Shown: one piece after another, positions 12,933 through 15,720 of the stretch
Layout of the letters: the number at the start of each line of letters is the position of its first letter
Position numbering within the stretch: position 1 is the first letter of the stretch
DNA from: an uncultured Muribaculaceae bacterium
GTDB taxonomy: Bacteria; Bacteroidota; Bacteroidia; Bacteroidales; Muribaculaceae
Assembly (NCBI GenBank): GCA_910588035.1
Contig: CAJUPY010000036.1
Location: 1 to 15,720, forward strand
DNA: 15,720 bases
Direction of reading: 5' to 3'
The notes under the pieces: model-generated
The model's database searches: none
Told to the model about the DNA's origin: nothing
Seen by the model: the letters and a program-made list of their open reading frames with translations, nothing else
Made by a program: the position numbers and the translations under genes

Positions 12933-13144
12933 CAGGTACGGTCAAAGCCTATAATTTCTCTCTTGAATATGTCCTGTATGATTTGAGTTACGCAAATCTG
13001 ATTATGCTCGGAGCGGTGCTGCCAACTTATGACAGCTCAAAGGGCAAAGGCAAGGGAGACAAGAAAACCAATCAAAAAGTTATCAACGCAGAAGACCCTG
13101 CCAACAAAGCGGCGGTCGACAAAATATTTGAACTCGCTGACTGA
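12842..13144 (+). CDS. Tail chaperone T extension of the GT fusion (via -1 frameshift)
   Basis: After slippage the ribosome reads from 12842 in the -1 frame, giving 100 further residues on 152 from G, a GT protein of about 252 residues. The extension begins with a short hydrophilic linker (RAYHFPDRSKPDETNESE) and then has a hydrophobic, aromatic domain, SIWAIVAGTVKAYNFSLEY followed by VLYDLSYANLIMLGAVLP, and a Lys/Gly-rich tail. In lambda-like tails T recruits tape measure and tube subunits. It has no good start of its own: an in-frame ATG at 12686 lies deep inside G. The stop overlaps the tape measure start (TGATG), so the tape measure is coupled to GT. Confidence 0.78.
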   Translation, partial: RAYHFPDRSKPDETNESESGDGNDSIWAIVAGTVKAYNFSLEYVLYDLSYANLIMLGAVLPTYDSSKGKGKGDKKTNQKVINAEDPANKAAVDKIFELAD

Positions 13145-15720
13145 TGAACAGAGACGGTGGAAGACTGAATTATGTATCGCGGCTTGATAATTCAAGCCTA
13201 CGCGCTGACGCTGCCGAAGCGAGCCGCATCTTGCACGGTGTCGGTTCATCAGCGGAGAAAGAGGGGCAGACCATAGACGCAGCCATGAAGAAGATAGGCT
13301 CGGCAATGGTCGGTGTTTTTGCTATCTCTAAACTGAAAGATTTCGCCGTTCAGGTTGCCAACGTGCGTGGCGAATTTCAGCAGTTAGAGGTGGCGTTCAA
13401 TACAATGCTTCAGAGCAAATCGCAAGCGGACGCTCTGATGAACCAACTAATCAAGACAGCAGCCACAACACCTTTCGGAATGAGCGACATCGCCAATTCC
13501 GCGAAGCAACTGCTGGCTTATGGTGTTGAAGCCGATAAGGTCAACGATACCCTGATACGGCTCGGAGACATCGCTGCAGGTCTGTCAATCCCAATCAACG
13601 ACCTCGCTTACCTGTATGGCACGACAATGGTGCAGGGGCGTATGTACACGGCTGACCTTAATCAGTTCCTCGGTCGCGGCATACCCCTGACCGAAGAGCT
13701 TGCAAAACAGTTCGGCGTTACGAAAAACAAGGTCAAGAGCCTTGTCGAAGAGGGTAAGGTCGGCTTCCCCGAAGTTGAGAAAGCCATTATCGCTCTGACA
13801 TCAGAGGGCGGCAAATTCGGTGGTCTGATGGCTGAACAGTCAAAAACAATCACAGGTCAGATTTCCAACATCGAAGATGCGATTGAGCAGATGTTCAACG
13901 AACTTGGCAAGAAGTCAGAGGGCTTCATTGCGGGTACGCTCGAAGTCACATCATCTATCGTTGAGAACTGGGAAAGTATCGGCAAGGCTCTTCTTGTCGT
14001 GCTGTCAGCGTATGGTGCTTACAAGGCAGCGGTCATCGCCGTTGCCGCCGCTCATAAGATAGCCTACATTTGGGGAGAGGTGCAAGCGTTCCTGTCTCTG
14101 ACAAAGAGCATCACTTCTGCCAAGGACGCAATGTTGCTTCTGAATATGGCTACCAAAGCCAATCCTATAGGGCTTATTTTAGGGGTTGTAGCCGCCGCTG
14201 CAACCGCTTTCGGTCTGTTCCGTGACAACGTGTCGGACAGCGCGGCAGCGGTCACTAAATACGGCGAGGGGGCGGCTGCGACAATCTCTCGCGTCAATAC
14301 ACTATCCACCACCCTGAACGGTCTGACTGAGGGAACCACGACCCACACAAAGGTCATGGAAGAGTTGAACGGCATTCTTGAGGAATACGGCTTACAGGCA
14401 ATCAAGGAGGGAGATAGCATTGATGAGGTCAACCGCAAGCGTGAACAGGCGATACAACTCATCAAAGACGAGGCTCTTGAACGTCAGCGTCTCAACGCTT
14501 TGGAACAGGGCGAACTTGATTACAGCAACGCCCTTTCTGACGCGAAAAAGCAACTCTATGAGGATTTGCAGGGTGCAGCCACAGGTTATTTCAAGGACGG
14601 TGTGGCTTATACATCAGCCAACAAAGAGTTACAGGATAACGCTGCCGCTATCTCTCAAATCATCAGTGACCTAATGGAGCGGAATATCTCGCTCATTGCA
14701 GGTAAGACCGGCAAGGAATACGAAGAGGGCATAAATAAGATCTACGCCCAAATTCAAGACCGAATGAGGGCTATCGGAATCAGTGAAACGACCCTCGCAC
14801 AAACTTGGTCTGACAACGGATTTTGGCTTGAAGAAGACCTTATCGCAAAATACATCAACTCAGTTCGGGAAGCATCAGAGCAACACGACTCTTACACCAC
14901 GTCAATCAACAAAGCCACAGAAGCAGCCCAAGCCGCCGCCGATGCAGGTATGACGTATGGCGAAAAGACAGACGCGCTCGCCCGAAAGTTGCGTGGGGCT
15001 GATGATGATGCTCACGGCCTGTATAAACGAATACAGACCTTAATGTCGCAGTATCAGGAAAACACTATCGGCTTCACGATTAAGTTCAACGCCGAAGTTC
15101 CTGCGTGGATGAATAACAAAGACATCCCCGAACTGAAACGTCTTGCAGAGTGGTTTACGTCTCACGGTGCTGCCCTCGCTGACGGCGGCACTCTCAACGT
15201 GAACGGTCAGACGTGGACTAAGCAACAACTTCTTCAACGTGGTGCTGATTATGCACAGGCGGCAGAGAATAAGCAACAGGAAGCCGATAAAAAACAACGC
15301 GATCTTGACGCGACCGAGCAAGACCGCAAACGTGCTGCTCGCGAAGCAGAACAGAGACGTAAACAGGAAGAGCGAGAAGCCAAACAGAGACGTAAACAGG
15401 AAGAGCGAGAAGCCAAACAGATTGCAGACCAAACCGCCGACCGCACACGTCAGATACAGGATTATTATGACGCTATAGAAGCCGCTGTTGAGCAGGGTAA
15501 TCTTGACATCAGGCAGCGCAACCTTGAACTTATGGAAGAGGGCTTTGACCGAGAGTTAGAGCAGCTCAACATCAACTATGCGCGTCTGTTGGCAGAGAAC
15601 ACTCGCCGCGAGCAAGAAATGCTTGAAGCATTGGCTGATAACAAAGTGAACGAGTGGCTGAATAAGAACCCCAAAGCCACCAAGACAGAACAGCTCGCTT
15701 ACCGAAACTCTCTGCTTGAC
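13144..15720 (+). CDS. Tape measure protein (3' truncated)
   Basis: The frame is open from ATG 13144, at the TGATG junction with the chaperone stop, to the end of the window, giving 859 residues so far. Tape measure proteins set tail length, fill the tube and leave with the DNA. The N-terminal tape measure domain (TIGR02675 type) is clear: FQQLEVAFNTMLQSKSQAD, then TTPFGMSDIANSAKQLLAYG and DLNQFLGRGIPLTEELAKQF, about residues 75-250. Two hydrophobic segments follow near 280-305 and 340-360, the latter PIGLILGVVAAAATAFGLF, which may enter the host membrane. From about residue 700 a highly charged Arg/Glu/Gln coiled coil contains an exact tandem repeat. Confidence 0.9.
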   Translation, partial: MNRDGGRLNYVSRLDNSSLRADAAEASRILHGVGSSAEKEGQTIDAAMKKIGSAMVGVFAISKLKDFAVQVANVRGEFQQLEVAFNTMLQSKSQADALMNQLIKTAATTPFGMSDIANSAKQLLAYGVEADKVNDTLIRLGDIAAGLSIPINDLAYLYGTTMVQGRMYTADLNQFLGRGIPLTEELAKQFGVTKNKVKSLVEEGKVGFPEVEKAIIALTSEGGKFGGLMAEQSKTITGQISNIEDAIEQMFNELGKKSEGFIAGTLEVTSSIVENWESIGKALLVVLSAYGAYKAAVIAVAAAHKIAYIWGEVQAFLSLTKSITSAKDAMLLLNMATKANPIGLILGVVAAAATAFGLFRDNVSDSAAAVTKYGEGAAATISRVNTLSTTLNGLTEGTTTHTKVMEELNGILEEYGLQAIKEGDSIDEVNRKREQAIQLIKDEALERQRLNALEQGELDYSNALSDAKKQLYEDLQGAATGYFKDGVAYTSANKELQDNAAAISQIISDLMERNISLIAGKTGKEYEEGINKIYAQIQDRMRAIGISETTLAQTWSDNGFWLEEDLIAKYINSVREASEQHDSYTTSINKATEAAQAAADAGMTYGEKTDALARKLRGADDDAHGLYKRIQTLMSQYQENTIGFTIKFNAEVPAWMNNKDIPELKRLAEWFTSHGAALADGGTLNVNGQTWTKQQLLQRGADYAQAAENKQQEADKKQRDLDATEQDRKRAAREAEQRRKQEEREAKQRRKQEEREAKQIADQTADRTRQIQDYYDAIEAAVEQGNLDIRQRNLELMEEGFDRELEQLNINYARLLAENTRREQEMLEALADNKVNEWLNKNPKATKTEQLAYRNSLLD
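15352..15420 (+). repeat. Exact 33-bp tandem duplication in the tape measure gene
   Basis: Bases 15352-15384 and 15385-15417 are identical, and the first three bases of a third unit follow (CAG, 15418-15420). Each unit encodes the 11 residues QRRKQEEREAK, residues 737-747 and 748-758, inside the coiled coil. The reading frame is kept. Confidence 0.92.

Noticed and set aside
1..15720. CRISPR array, insertion sequence or integrase/attachment site
   Set aside because: No regularly spaced direct repeats with spacers, no transposase or integrase-like protein, and no terminal inverted repeats bounding the reverse block were found by eye.

Overview
The window looks like part of the virion-structure region of a tailed phage or prophage with a long non-contractile tail (siphovirus type), from a Bacteroidales host. 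Host evidence: two intergenic regions carry the Bacteroidetes -7 promoter box TAnnTTTG. Genes lack Shine-Dalgarno sites and start in an A/T-rich context, often AAAATTATGGCA. YopX-like and DUF932-like genes are also common in phages and mobile elements of these bacteria. The non-contractile tail is inferred because the tail terminator is followed directly by the tail tube gene, with no sheath gene between them. The window is cut at both ends: the portal gene lacks its start and the tape measure gene lacks its end.

Layout. (1) Bases 1-3231, + strand: portal protein, a small Cys-rich protein, and a MuF-type minor head protein with a long C-terminal extension that looks like a GNAT acetyltransferase. 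(2) Bases 3220-7224, - strand: a block of eight or nine small phage genes that interrupts the head module. It includes a DUF932-like protein, a YopX-family protein and several unrecognised proteins, one only 38 residues long. The block contains an AT-rich, polypyrimidine and repeat-dense intergenic stretch (about 3840-4042) with its own promoter and tandem operator-like repeats. (3) Bases 7225-7486: a divergent control region with the promoter for the late operon. (4) Bases 7487-12177, + strand: scaffold-like protein, probable head decoration/fibre protein, major capsid protein, four head-tail connector and completion genes, and the tail tube protein. (5) Bases 12178-12367: a structured RNA segment and a tRNA-Met with initiator-type features, between tail genes. 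(6) Bases 12387-15720: tail assembly chaperones G and GT, joined by a -1 programmed frameshift at a T TTT TTC heptamer, then the tape measure protein, which runs off the window.

How it fits together. Genes 7487 onward follow the usual siphovirus order of capsid assembly, neck and tail, closely packed and probably one late transcript. The reverse block lies between MuF and scaffold, which normally neighbour each other, so it reads as an inserted or inverted accessory/control module. A hairpin with a T-run just after MuF, inside the first reverse gene, could stop forward transcription from entering that block.

The most unusual points are the initiator-like tRNA with its structured upstream segment, the MuF-GNAT-like fusion, the repeat-dense region at 3888-4042, a roughly 35-base leader shared by two unrelated genes, and an exact 33-base tandem duplication in the tape measure coiled coil.
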